Source: Fratercula arctica
Taxonomy: Eukaryota > Chordata > Aves > Charadriiformes > Alcidae
Assembly (NCBI GenBank): GCA_947846985.1
Contig: CANTUZ010000002.1
Location: 156,607,889-156,671,888 of the forward strand
Length of the DNA: 64,000 nt
Direction: 5' to 3'
The position numbers and the translations under genes were made by a program. The notes under the pieces are model-generated. The model saw only the letters and a program-made list of their open reading frames with translations. It was not told where the DNA came from and did no database searches. Of the stretch, positions 1 to 10,971 are shown in pieces (the first letter of the stretch is position 1; each line of letters begins with the position of its first letter).

Positions 1-44
1 TTGAGGCCTCAAATGAGTGAGAGACTTTTCTTCCCAGGTGCCTC

Positions 45-481
45 TGGGAGGTGATTATAGGACTGGAACACCTCTCTTATGAAGAAAGGCTGAGGGTTTT
101 GGGTCTCTTCAGTCTGGAAAAAAAGACGACTGAGGGGGGATTTTATCAATGCTTATAAATACTTAAAGGGTGGGTGTCAGGAGGATGGGGCCAGGCTCTT
201 TTCAGTGGTGCCCAGTGATGGGACAAGAAGGACACAAACTTGAGCACAGGAAGTTCCATCTAAACATGAGGAGGAACTTCTTTACTTTGAGGGTGGCAGA
301 GCCCTGGCACAGGCTGCCCAGAGAAGTGGTGGAGTCTCCTTCTCTGGAGACATTCCAAACCCGCCTGGACACATTCCTGTGCAACCTGCTCTAGGTGACC
401 CTGCTCTGGCAGGCGGGCTGGACTAGATGATCTCCAGAGGTCCCTTCCAACCCTACCATTCTGTGATTCTGTAATTCTGTG
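45..481 (+). mobile_element. CR1 LINE 3' fragment
   Basis: This is a 5'-truncated CR1 retrotransposon copy in + orientation. It contains the usual block about a lesion-free 'cacctctcttatgaag' segment, then a remnant of the ORF2 C-terminus around 290-390 ([18 protein letters not shown] in translation). It ends with the CR1 octamer tail (attctgtg/attctgta/attctgtg) at about 456-481. It is not a host gene. The 5' limit is approximate because the first bases are diverged. Confidence 0.9.
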
Positions 482-626
482 ACACAATATGAGGACAGCA
501 GTCCCCACTGTGCAAAGAGAAAGGTAGTTTTCCTGGGAAACCCCTCACCTCCAGGGCCTGCAACTACTTGAAGTAGCTGAAAATTAAGGAAACTATCTAC
601 CCCCCAAGGGCATTTTGGTGTCTCAG

Positions 627-1388
627 TGTTGTGGTTTTGGCCGGATTGGCCAATCAGAACAACAGATGGCCCTCCCCCCCCCCACCTCCTCAGAGAGGAG
701 AGGAAGAGATAAGGAGATTTGCAAGTTTAGAAAAAGAACTAAACTACTTTAATGAAAATAATAATTAATAAGAAAATAGTAAATAATAATAGAATAAAAA
801 AAAAGTATACAGTATATACAAAACTGTATCCAGCTCCCAGGATGATGATCACATCACCAGCAGACACAGAGAAAGTCCCAGACTGGAGTCAGTGATGGAC
901 AGGAGCTGAATTCCAGAACTAGCGTCAGGAATGCTCGGATTGGGATCAAAGGCAGATGAACAGACAGGGTCCTCCTCAGACATCGGCCATTGAAGAAAAG
1001 ATGAGCCAGAGCAGCCTTGCCCCTTTGATCCCTTAGCTTTTATACTGAGCATGGTGCAGATGGGATAGTATACCCTGTTGGTCAGTTTTGGGTCACCTGT
1101 CCCATCCGCTCCTCCCTGCAGGTGGGACCCCTCTACGCTTCTCTGCTTCTGACCCTCCAACGGGGCAAACAGCGAAGTTAGCTGACCTTAGTTGTTATAG
1201 CAATGAGTATAAGCAAGAGCCTCTGTGTGTACCATTCCTTGGTATAATCAGGTCTTATCATTCTGAGAATGAACAGTTTCTGAACAGTATGCTGTTAATT
1301 TCAGAGTTTAGTCAGTTAGAAGAGGCCCAGCTAAGAAATAAAAATTACAAATCAGAAATTTGATTCTGTTTTACCTCAAACCAGGACA
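627..1388 (-). mobile_element. Solo ERV LTR (ERVL-like) with 5-bp target duplication
   Basis: The 762-bp unit has TG...CA ends and is flanked by a perfect direct repeat CTCAG (622-626 and 1389-1393), the signature of an integrated LTR. Its termini are an imperfect inverted repeat (TGTTGTGGTTTTGG against TGTCCTGGTTTGAGG read on the other strand). On the - strand there is a TATA box (TATAAAAG, complement of about 1036-1043) and an ATTAAA-type signal in the A/T-rich part near 750, so the LTR points to the - strand. No internal gag/pol sequence adjoins it, so it is a solo LTR left by recombination. A 5-bp duplication fits ERVL; the family name is inferred. Confidence 0.85.
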
Positions 1389-1393
1389 CTCAG

Positions 1394-4300
1394 TCGTGGC
1401 GTCGAGCTGTGCATGTTTCTGTCTCCATGCTGAGTCCTGCTCTGTGAGGTGCTGGGAGTGCAGCCAGCTAGTCCTTCAAGGGCTGCCACCAGGAACCAGG
1501 GACATGATGCCAGAGAAACACATTTGAGATTGAAAAAGCAAACAGATGAGACTGCAAAAGGTAGCAGAAAGAGCTTGCCAAATTAAGCTAGAACTTTATT
1601 TGTCAGAAGTGACCACTTTTTCTTGAAATACCAGTTTCCTCCTTTAAAACTAACCACTTGCATTTGTTCTGAGAGGTGTTTCTGTGGGGTGCCCCAGAGG
1701 ACAATCTGAAACGTGTAGGTCATGTTGTGATGGACCAAATGGAGGTCAGGGAGTCAGAGTGAGTGGGAGTAATGGAAACCAGCCTGTGGAGCTGAAGGAC
1801 CCTCTGGGATCAGGGGAGCAGCTTCACTACAGCTAAAATCGTTCTCACTGTGTTGCAGCCTGAACACACTATTCAGGGATTGAAACCGTGTTATGATAGG
1901 CCCTAAACAACAGTCCTGAGCTCTGCAAATATAAAGACTGCACTTTTTAACACATCAGAAAGGAACATCTAAATCAAAAATGTTGCTGGAGTGGGAATAG
2001 AGTGAGAAAGACTCTTTGATTCACTGGAATGAGCACCCAAAGTCCTCAACCTGTGACATCCAAAGTCAAGTTGGTCACTTCTGGACTTCAAGTCAATACA
2101 TTTCTCCCTCGTCAAGTAAGGAGTGGGGGATGATGGCATTAGGGCAGAAAATGACTTTATGGAACATGGTGAAGAGTTTTCATTTTTGGCATCTGATGGC
2201 ACTGGTCATGTCACATTGAGTTCCAACTTATGAATACTAGGTGCAACCATCTCAATGAAGCGGGATGCTTTTCAGGGCTGCTAGATGTACAGCTTGTCTT
2301 TTTAGCTTTCCTTTTTTGTTTTTCTAATTAAAAAAACCCAACCATGCTGGCTACAATTTTTGCGAATTTTGAGGATAAAGAATTTACCCTCTGTATTTTT
2401 CTGATGCTTAAAATCAGGAATAACTAATGCAGCCTCAGGAACATGGTGCTGTGGATCCCATGAGGGGACCTTCTCCTTTTTCTTCCCCACTCCTGTGCTA
2501 TGCCTGTCTCGCACAGTGTCCCAAAATATGTCCTCCTTGTCCAAATTCCCTTTAGGAAGCCTGTCCTGGTTGAACATGTGTAGCTCAGCAGTTCTTCAGG
2601 GACTCAACAATTTTAGGCATGATAAAAGGGAGATGGACCAAAGCCATGCTAAAGGGAAAGAAGTCCTGCCAGAACCTGTGAAACCATTTTATTACTTGAT
2701 GAAGAAGAAAAGCATTTGCTGGATCAAGGTAGACATCAACTGCACCGACCTTTCCCCTGAGCATGTGGCTCAGGACCTTGTTCCAGCCTGTTCTTCTCCT
2801 TTTCCCTCAGGTTGAATGCAAGTTTATATCATCCCATCTGCTCCAAAAGGCTGACAGGAGGAAGAGGAAGGAAAAATAAGCCCAGAAGGAAGCTGTGATT
2901 ACTCTGTGTGATTCCCTCAGTCCAGGAGAGGATGGAAAGTTTTGTCACACTAGGTAGGGATGGAGCAAGGTGGACACTGATCACAAACAGCAGAACTTGG
3001 GACAGTGACTTGCTCTGTCGTTGCAGGTGCGATACATCATCTCCCATGCCCCATTCCTTTTCTTTGCCTTGGGACTGTGTCTTTTGGGTTGGCAAGCAAC
3101 AGTGCTCCAAATGAAATCAGGAAGTAAAATCATAATGCTCCCAGTTTTGTAAAACTGATAATGAATGCTAGCAGGCATTGTGGCGAACACCCTCAGGCCA
3201 TGGAAAAGTACTTCATTATCTTCATTATAATCTTTTTTAAATGCTTCAGATGCAATTGTCAATGGTAATAACAACACATATATCCTGAATGCTCTCCGTA
3301 GTCGAGACCTCCATCTGCGGAGGGCTCTAAAAGGCCCTCAATTTATTCACCTTCTTGAGGCAGAACCAGTCTGGAAGGTGACTGTACCTTTGCACTTTGA
3401 AAGAGTCCAGGGAAGAATTTGTGACAACTTAACATTTTATTTCCTAAGGTGGTAGTGTGAAAATTGGTACCTTTATTTTCACCCTTTTTGCTTTTATAAC
3501 TGAGACGAAATTAAGGAAAAATATTGGCATGGTCTGGGAGGAATGGAAGCTTAAATTGCTGCTTGAAAGAAATACAAAAAAAAAAAAAAAAGAGAACTTG
3601 GGAGCATGTGGACCACGTGTGCCTAAAGTAGCAGTATTTTTTGTGAGCACTGCATCAATATAGCCGCTTTCCCCACAGGTTTGTGTCTGGTGGCTGACTG
3701 CAAACTCCAGCTGAAGTTGTTTTCCTGCAGTCGGCCGTCTGAGACGTCTCAGCTGTGTGGCTTCTCTGGCGTCTAATAGAGCGGGAGTAAACACTCTGCT
3801 TTTCCCAAAGGTGTGAAACTCCTATGGCCTCTCCCTTCTTCCTCAGTGCCTCCTTTCACAAAATGTACAGGAATGTGATCGTCAGTGAGGTATCTCTCTT
3901 TGTCACATTTGGCTTGATTTTGGCCAATAGACTCAAAAATGACTGCACAGGGACACAGACAGACATGAACACGTCCGAAGGGATTGCATAAGCTCCATTT
4001 CCCCAGGAAACAGAGGCTGAAAGCAGCTCTGTTGAAAGAGAAACATTTAGTAACCAAATAGCAAAGGAAACTTTGAATAAACTGTTACCAGAGTTAGAAT
4101 GCAGAACTTGGATACTTGGGCCATAGAGGGAAAACTGGTCCTCAAATATTTCATGTTTCAAACAGGTTTGATCTCTCAGAGATCTATTCATAACTTTTCT
4201 AAACATCTCATAAGGTTTCTTTCTTATATTCTTTAATATGGAAAAAAATATGTGATTTGTCTGCATTTATTAACTAAATATTTTAAAAACAACGCATAAT

Positions 4301-5442
4301 CTAGAAAGGTAGACGTGATTTCCAACAGAAAAACAAGCCCATCTGAGATAGGAAATGGTTATGCTTTATAGCCTTTGTTCTTTTACACCTAATGCAATTT
4401 CATTGGCTTGGGGTTTTTGGTTTTGTTTTTGTTTTTTCAATGAAAGATATGTACAAATTAACCTAAACTTGGAAATTCGCTGATGTATTTACAGTGCTGG
4501 GAAGCCTCAGTGTGCGATTGAGAAGGTCAGATCTGATTCCAGTCTTACCTAGACCCGACTGGGAGCAATGACACTGGCCACAGTGAATTTCCAATAGAAC
4601 AGAGAAGATTTCCCTCCTTGTGTAGTCAGCTCCATCCCAGAGACTGGAGAATATTCATGCACTGGTAGAAGTAAAAAAGACCCCGATGAATGAATAGTTG
4701 TGCAAATCTGTGGTTACTGATTTAGAGAATAGAAATACCAGGGTGTGCACATTATCCTCAATGGGTAAAGTAATTTTTTTGGAGAATGTCATAAAATTTC
4801 TTGTCAAGGAGACCATGATATGAAGCAGACCAACCTACAAAGGGAGCAGACTGGGCCGCTTCAAGAGTATGTGCAATATTTTGGGTGATTCTTCATCCTT
4901 TCATCCTTTCGTAGTTTGTTAGTTAATTTATTTTCCTCTCTTTTCATGTGAATCAAGAAAAACATCTGTAGGAGGCAAACCCAAAGGTTCATTCCTCCCC
5001 TGCATTTCCCGCGTTTGTTCAAATAGTTGAACTCATATTTATGAATAATGCATTGCACCCATGAATGCCACAAATCAATGCAACTCCAAGGACCTCATTT
5101 TTATACCAGCTGAGGCTCAGACTCAATATGTGTAATTAATCCAAGTTCTTTTATTGGTTAGCAAATATTATGTAAATCTTTATTTCCAGAAGACTATAGC
5201 AAGGATTTATAAGAGCTTGTTCATGTTTCTGACAAGTTCCTGATTCTCTGTGGCCTGTTCATTTTGGTTATTAATTAATCTCAGAGCTTGGCATCTTATT
5301 TGTGTGGTAGTTCATTGCTGTGTGGGGGTTTTTTTGTGTGTGTGTGTTTTGTTTTGTTTTGGGTTTTTTGGTTTTGTTTTTTTTGTTGTTGTTGTTTTTT
5401 TGTTGTTGGGTTGGTTGTGGGGTTTTTTTGGTTTTGGTTTTT

Positions 5443-5479
<37 letters not shown>

Positions 5480-8400
5480 GCTAGGCCCTGTTTGAAAGCT
5501 TTAATTAAGAAACAGATGTTTTTTGAGAGGAGATACTGAGACAGACAATTGCTCAGGAAAAACACTGGATACCCCAGAGTACTGTTGTGCTGTCACAAAT
5601 GCCTGGTACTGGTTCAAAACCATTGGAATATCTTTTTTGTCCACATAATGACCACATAAATGTCCAACGGGAAATTATGAGAATTTAAGAATAGATGAAC
5701 ACAATAGTCAGGCCTTTGTTTTTGAGGGCAATGAAGAAAATACAATATCTGAAATTACTGGCATCAATAATTGAAAATCTAATATAACACATATTTGTAA
5801 ATTTATATAAAGTTCTTTTTTTTTTTTTTTTTTTAAATGGGAACTTACAGAAACTGGTATTTTAGTGGCTTGGTTTTTTGCTGCTGTCATTCAAACCCTC
5901 ATGGTTTTGCTCACAGTGGAAAAGCTCAGCCGCTGTCAGCCAGATTCGTACTGCTGAACTCAACAGTCACACAGATTGACACCAGCTGAAGACCTGTCCT
6001 AATAAATCTGAGGGATTTATGGGGGCTGAAACCGCAGTCGTGTCTCCCTAAAGGCAACGTTCTCACTCGAATATAAATGATTTTGGCTGCATGAATGAAC
6101 TAAATATTGAAGGTTCCATTTTTCACCCTTTTGCAGCTTCACTCGTATCAGTGGATCTGATTTATACCAGCTCTTTGGAGAAATAATTCCTGAGCACTGA
6201 TGTGCTGTCAGGCACATGAGGAGTGCAAACCACACAGCATTGTGTGTACTTACTCAATAATGGAAACCTGGGTAGAAAAACATTTCAAGGTACCTCCCTT
6301 CACCTGGCATTTTTTAAGGGACTGAGGGAATCCAGTGGTGGATTTACCACATTAGCTCCTCGCTGGTACGTTCTGCATCGTGATACCAGGGATACAATCC
6401 GAACAGGAGCAAAGGAGCTTTTGGCTACCTATCCATATTGTGATTCACCTCCATCTTCTTCTTTGGAAAGACTGTTTAGACAGCAAAAGAGTGAGTCCTC
6501 CTGCTGTATAGCAACTTCTTGCACTCTGTGGTGTCAAGGTTCATCTGCAAAGGCCAGTAACTCTGTGAAAATGAGATATTCACCTGTGTTGAAGTGGGGC
6601 TGGCTGAGTGCTCAGATGCTTGATGTTATCGAGAGTCAGCTAAACCAGATGTTTTCATACTCTTGTTTCTAAAGTTTCTTTGATATTTCAAAGGGCTAGG
6701 CTGATGTAACTTTTCCTCCCATCACCAAGTAATGATAACAACAATGATAATGATGCAGTTTGACTCCCCCACCTCTCTTCCCATTCCAGTATGTGCCTCC
6801 TGAAGTGGGTGATGTTCCCAGCCTTGCTGCTGATTGCAGTCCCAGCGGGGCCCCCATATTCAGCAGGCAAATCCTGCATGGAAGGGGCATCTTCTCCATC
6901 ACTCTGGCCTGGACAAAGGCAGAAAAAAGGACACCCTGGTAGAGAACTTACATAGCTACTTGTTTGGCTTGTTCAAAAGCCAGATTCATGAGTCAGCCTT
7001 TACCTTTTATGAGTCAGGAAATTCCAAGGTGCTTTTTTTCTTTTCCCCTTGGACTTGTGGGCAGACTCTGATCTCACTTATTACAGGGTAAATCTGCTAC
7101 AGGCAAGGAGCTATTCCTGCCACACATTTGCAAGCAAGAACAGCATCCATCCTCCCTGAACCCCCTGTTCTTAGCAGTCCCTGTGTTCTTTGGCCAGCTA
7201 CAGCCCTCAGTAAAAGTGTCAGGCACATCAAAGAGCATAAAATAAATCAATCCATTTCCCAGTTTATTTAGTCTAAAAAGGCTGTAAAATGGAGTGGAGT
7301 TGAGAAACCTGTTTATGTGGCCGAGAGGCCTAAGGGACACATTGAGGAAGGAGTGATATTGAAGTGTTAGGCTAACAGAATCAGAGCTAGTTTGCACTGG
7401 GGCATGCTAGCTGTTTCCAGTTTACTGTGGATGGCGTGACTGCAGAATGATGGATAGTTGCATTCGCAGACATAATGTCCACAGAAGGTGAAAGGTAAAG
7501 AGGCAAAAGTCATTAAAACTACAAAATTGCTTCAATGTCCAGAAAACCAATTAGACACTGAGACTTAAAAGCAACGTGGCTTCCTTGTTTTATTGGAGAG
7601 GAGTCAGCAGTGATTTACTGAAGCCTTGCATGTTTATATGCTGGAAGAAGGTGCTGAATCCTCATCAGCCAAGCAGACATTGGCAGAAAGATGAAACTAG
7701 CAAACTCAGACTGAAAATAAGGCACAAACTTTTAATAGTGAATATAACTGAACTCACCAAAACATGAAGTGGATTTTCCATCATTTGGAGATCTTAAATT
7801 GAATTTAAGTCTTTGAACTAGATAGAGAAGTGTCTTTAGAGCCTCCATTTACTGGGGTCAGTACAAGACTCCCCAGGATTAAGCCAGGATGATACAGGAT
7901 TGCAGTAGTCTCTTTTAGCATTGTCATCCTTAGAGGGAACTGCGAACCCCCAGATTCAGAAGCCTGATGTGGGCTGCTGCCATCATTTGGATAAAGAAGA
8001 CACTAGATGTCTCTATCATTTGAGACTTGATGAAATACCCTTACACCCGGTCACACCTGTAAGTGCACTGATGTGCCATATCCACACAGGATTCAGTGTC
8101 AGAAAGCCTGCTGAGGCAGCTGGATGTCTCAGCACCCCTGCCCTGGAGCCACAGGTCCACTCCTTGATCCCTGTCTCATCCAAGCTAAGACAGAGTGTCT
8201 GGTTTATGATCGCCACATGACAAACTCCCATGACCAACATGAGATGAGCTGTGGAGCTGCAAGCAGACAGATGTCCACATCTCAAAGACTCCATCCTTGC
8301 TAACACACTTGACCACAGCATTAGATAAGGAATTCACTGAGGGGAATGAAATATGCAGGGGAAATAGTCAAAATAGAGCGACATAACCAAATGTTTCTTT

Positions 8401-9331
8401 GGGGAAAAAACAAGAACAACACACTGACATTTTTGATGTCATTTAAAAGAGTCCTTTCTCTTGATCTTATAGTCTGATAACCCAGGAGCTTTGAACTCTC
8501 TTTCCTCTTCCCTTTGCAAAGCTGCTTTTGCTAGGACTGCTGGCATGGTTCCTTCAGCTCCAAGCCAGCAAGCACAACTTGTATCAGCCACCTACTTTAC
8601 ATCTGAGCCTATTACCTTAGGCTAGTCCATCTAATTTCACCTCTTTTTTTAAGAGGCCCTCTCATCTAGGTCAGAGGAATTGCACTCTCAAAATGTTCCT
8701 TCCACTTCACAAAGTATTCAGGAATTTGGAGCCCAAAGTCAGGCACTGAGTGGTAGCCATGTGCAGGTGATCACCACCCAAGTGACATGAAGATAGCAGG
8801 CTTCTCTCTAGATTCCTCAGCACAGAAAGAGAGTCCCTGTGACTGAGTATAGCTGGTGTATGAGGAAGGATGTGTGCTGGTGACAGAGAGGGGTGAGAGA
8901 GAAATATTGAAATAGAGAGAGGTGTAATGAATGAACAGAGGAGGAAGTGAGGAAAGAGAAGGCAGGGTATAGAGGAAGGAGAAAGGAAAGACCCCTGGAG
9001 GAACCTGACAGAAAATACAATCCCCAGCTTCAGATGGTATGTCCTGGGAAGGGGTTGTGGTAGGACTGGAGGTGCTGGAGGAGGAAGAGAGATGGTGGCA
9101 CTTCCTCCAGTTTGCAGCCAAGCTCTGGCTGAATCATTTCCCAGGGCAGCTGAGTGTCCAGACTGTCACACAAAAAAAAATCCGGTCCTTTCAGGACTTC
9201 CTGGTCCAGCTGGTATAAAACCATTAAACCGCCCATGTCATGTCACACAGCACAAAGGGGTGAAAGTCACCGTGAGAATACACATTACTGGAGTACAGCT
9301 TCCTTGCTCTCTCCTCCCCACCCACCATCAT
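1394..9331. other. CCN4 5' flank without recognisable gene
   Basis: I find no conserved protein, RNA gene or intact transposon here. The reading frames present are short, lack recognisable domains and are interrupted. The sequence holds A-runs (about 3575-3591), a T/G-rich tract (5321-5476), a T-run (about 5817-5834) and a purine-rich stretch (about 8880-9000). It is probably intergenic sequence upstream of CCN4. Confidence 0.6.
5321..5476. repeat. T/G-rich low-complexity tract ending in poly-T
   Basis: About 155 bases are made only of T and G apart from isolated bases, with TTTTG/GTTT motifs, and finish in about 34 consecutive T. It translates into meaningless F/G/V-rich or K/N/Q/T-rich frames. 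It could be the tail of an old retroposed element read on the - strand, but no body is recognisable. Confidence 0.8.
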
Positions 9332-9583
9332 GGAATCATAGAATCATAGAATCTTCATGGTTGGAAGGGACCTTTGAGATCACCGAGTCCAAACATACAC
9401 ACACACAAAAACCCCTACAATCTCTGTCACTAGAGCATGCCCTGAAGTGCCAAATTGACACGTTTCTTAAATACCTCTAGGGATGGTGACTCAGCCACCT
9501 CCCTGGGCAGGCTGTTCCAGTGCCTGACCACTCTTTCAGTAAAGTCATTCTTCCTAATGTCTAATCTAAACCTCCCCTGCCTC
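9332..9583 (-). mobile_element. CR1 LINE 3' fragment
   Basis: This CR1 copy is in - orientation. The octamer tail (repeated 'atcatagaatcatagaatc') comes first on the + strand at 9332, followed by 'ggttggaagggacctttgag' and the complement of the ORF2 end. A short CA/A-rich insertion lies near 9397-9415. At the far side the phrase 'taatctaaacctcc' is present twice (about 9562 and 9588), a local duplication. Confidence 0.9.
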
Positions 9584-10480
9584 ATCCTAATCTAAACCTC
9601 CTCAGCCACATCCGTGCCAGGTCTGGGGAGCAAAGCCCACTGCATCCCTTGCAGAGCTGGGATGGCTGCTGGAGAGGTCCAGGAGTGACTCATCCCAACC
9701 CGACCTGGCACACTTGAGTTACAGGAGGTAGCCGAGGCTAAGCAGAGCTTAAGGCACTGTCTCGGTTCTATTTTGGCCATCAGTGTTCATCCACCCATCA
9801 CTGCCCAGCCTGCCATATCAAGCAGGAAAGTTTCCTTACTTTTAAATTTACCCTGACATCTCTTTTTGCCCACGTCTCAAATCTTTCTTGGGTTTAAGAT
9901 CTGTAAAGCCATTTAATATGATTTTTCTTCCCTTTGTAAGCACTCATTTTCTTTATACTACTCTATTTCAATTTAAGGATGAGAGAGACTTTAAGTTCTT
10001 TCAAATTCAGATTAAGAGGGGTGAGGGAAAATACTGTGCCTGTGCCTAGGTAAGAGGAGAAAAACACATCAGAAACGACCCAGCTAAACTCAGGGTATAT
10101 ATTAACAGGTGGTCAGAGAGTTTCACTCTCTTCAGGGTGGGGTTTGCACTCCCATGTACTTGAGCAATATTTGTTCTGCCCACTGCTGGCCCAGGGTAGA
10201 ACTATAACTGGGCCCAGGAGCTGATGCATGTTCCGATATCAAAATCACGGAAGGGATGTGCAGCATGGCAGGGGATAGTGTGCCCTTCCTTTCATTTCCC
10301 ACGTGGATTGCTCTGTAAAAGAGGGGGGGTCCTGAGGGAGCGGACAGACTGCCTCCCGCCAGGTGCGCTTGCAGGACAAACATCCTTCTGAACTTCAAAT
10401 GAAGCCACTCTTTTTAAAAGATGAAATCAATCCAACATCTCTGCGTATTTGTGTACATGTCAGGTCATTAATCATAATCA
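9584..10480. other. Distal CCN4 upstream sequence
   Basis: No gene or repeat is recognised between the CR1 at 9.6 kb and the proximal promoter. The short frames show no known domain. Confidence 0.5.
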
Positions 10481-10490
10481 GTAAAGCCCG

Positions 10491-10498
10491 ATCAAAGG
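10491..10498 (-). promoter_or_regulatory. TCF/LEF consensus in CCN4 promoter
   Basis: ATCAAAGG fits the WWCAAAG core bound by TCF/LEF factors (CCTTTGAT on the - strand). It lies about 430 bp upstream of the CCN4 start codon. CCN4 is a known Wnt/beta-catenin target, which makes the site plausible. A seven-base match alone is weak evidence and function is inferred. Confidence 0.4.
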
Positions 10499-10752
10499 TT
10501 TCTTGCCATACTAGCTGAGTTGTGAGAGTCTGAATGCCATGAGCAACATGAGGGGTGAGCCCTGAGCATTTCAGTGTGGTGCTAAAATCGCGGCGCAATG
10601 GACCACGGCGCTGCAGCTTTCCCTTTAAGAGCCCTTTGGCTAACAGCGATACACTAAAATGCAGGAGGTGGGACAACACCACACACAAAAATGAAGAAGT
10701 GAAGGCAGGAAAAGTTTCTCCAGAGGAAAAATGCAGGGCTTGTCCTTCACCC

Positions 10753-10760
10753 TGACGTCA
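10753..10760 (+). promoter_or_regulatory. Perfect cAMP response element (CRE) of CCN4
   Basis: The palindromic full CRE, TGACGTCA, lies 10 bp upstream of an A/T-rich TATA-like element and 163 bp upstream of the CCN4 start codon. From the literature as I recall it, the mammalian WISP1 promoter responds to Wnt-1 and beta-catenin mainly through a proximal CREB site. The same element at a similar promoter-proximal place suggests conserved regulation. The motif is seen; the role is inferred. Confidence 0.7.
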
Positions 10761-10768
10761 GATCTGTC

Positions 10769-10779
10769 TTTAATAAAAT
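10769..10779 (+). promoter_or_regulatory. TATA-like element, probable CCN4 core promoter
   Basis: TTTAATAAAAT is the only TATA-like run between the CRE and the start codon. It would place transcription start near 10800 and give a 5'UTR of roughly 120 nt. Start-site position is inferred; no other core element is clear. Confidence 0.45.
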
Positions 10780-10898
10780 CCCCAAAGAGCCGAAGAGAAA
10801 AAGGCAGAGTGCCTAGGCTAGGTTGCCAGTTCAGGATTGCTCTGCATTCCCCAAAGTGGTGTTTTTGTTCAAAACGGCTCTAAATCTGGGTTCAATCA

Positions 10899-10971
10899 AT
10901 GTATTTAATCCCGGCTTCCAGGGATGAGGTGGCTTTTGCCCTGGATTCTAGCAACAAGCAGCATTTTGCAG
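10899..10971 (+). promoter_or_regulatory. Upstream ORF overlapping the CCN4 start
   Basis: An ATG at 10899 lies 25 nt before the CCN4 ATG and out of frame with it. In the spliced mRNA this frame reads 24 codons plus one base in exon 1, continues into exon 2, and stops at a TAA about 50 codons in, after the main start. Its context is poor (T at -3, T at +4), while the main ATG has G at -3, so leaky scanning is likely. It matters only if transcription starts upstream of 10899. Confidence 0.45.
10924..10971 (+). CDS. CCN4: CCN4 exon 1: signal peptide
   Basis: Sixteen codons read [16 protein letters not shown] and are followed directly by the donor GTGAGT. The exon ends in phase 0, as exon 2 requires (it opens with the codons AIAQTSTTM). 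The human start as remembered is MRWFLPWTLAA, so the first seven positions agree nearly perfectly. The fused leader has a W/L/I-rich hydrophobic core and a plausible signal-peptidase site after ...QAIA. The exon codes for about seven fewer residues than the human one. The ATG has G at -3. It sits downstream of a CRE and a TATA-like element. The length difference and the 26.5-kb intron are unusual, but frame, phase and splice site all fit. Confidence 0.88.

Noticed and set aside
6223..6672. 149-codon + strand frame in the 5' flank
   Set aside because: No recognisable domain, no repeat or splice context, and no expected gene of this kind at the locus; length is possible by chance in 64 kb.
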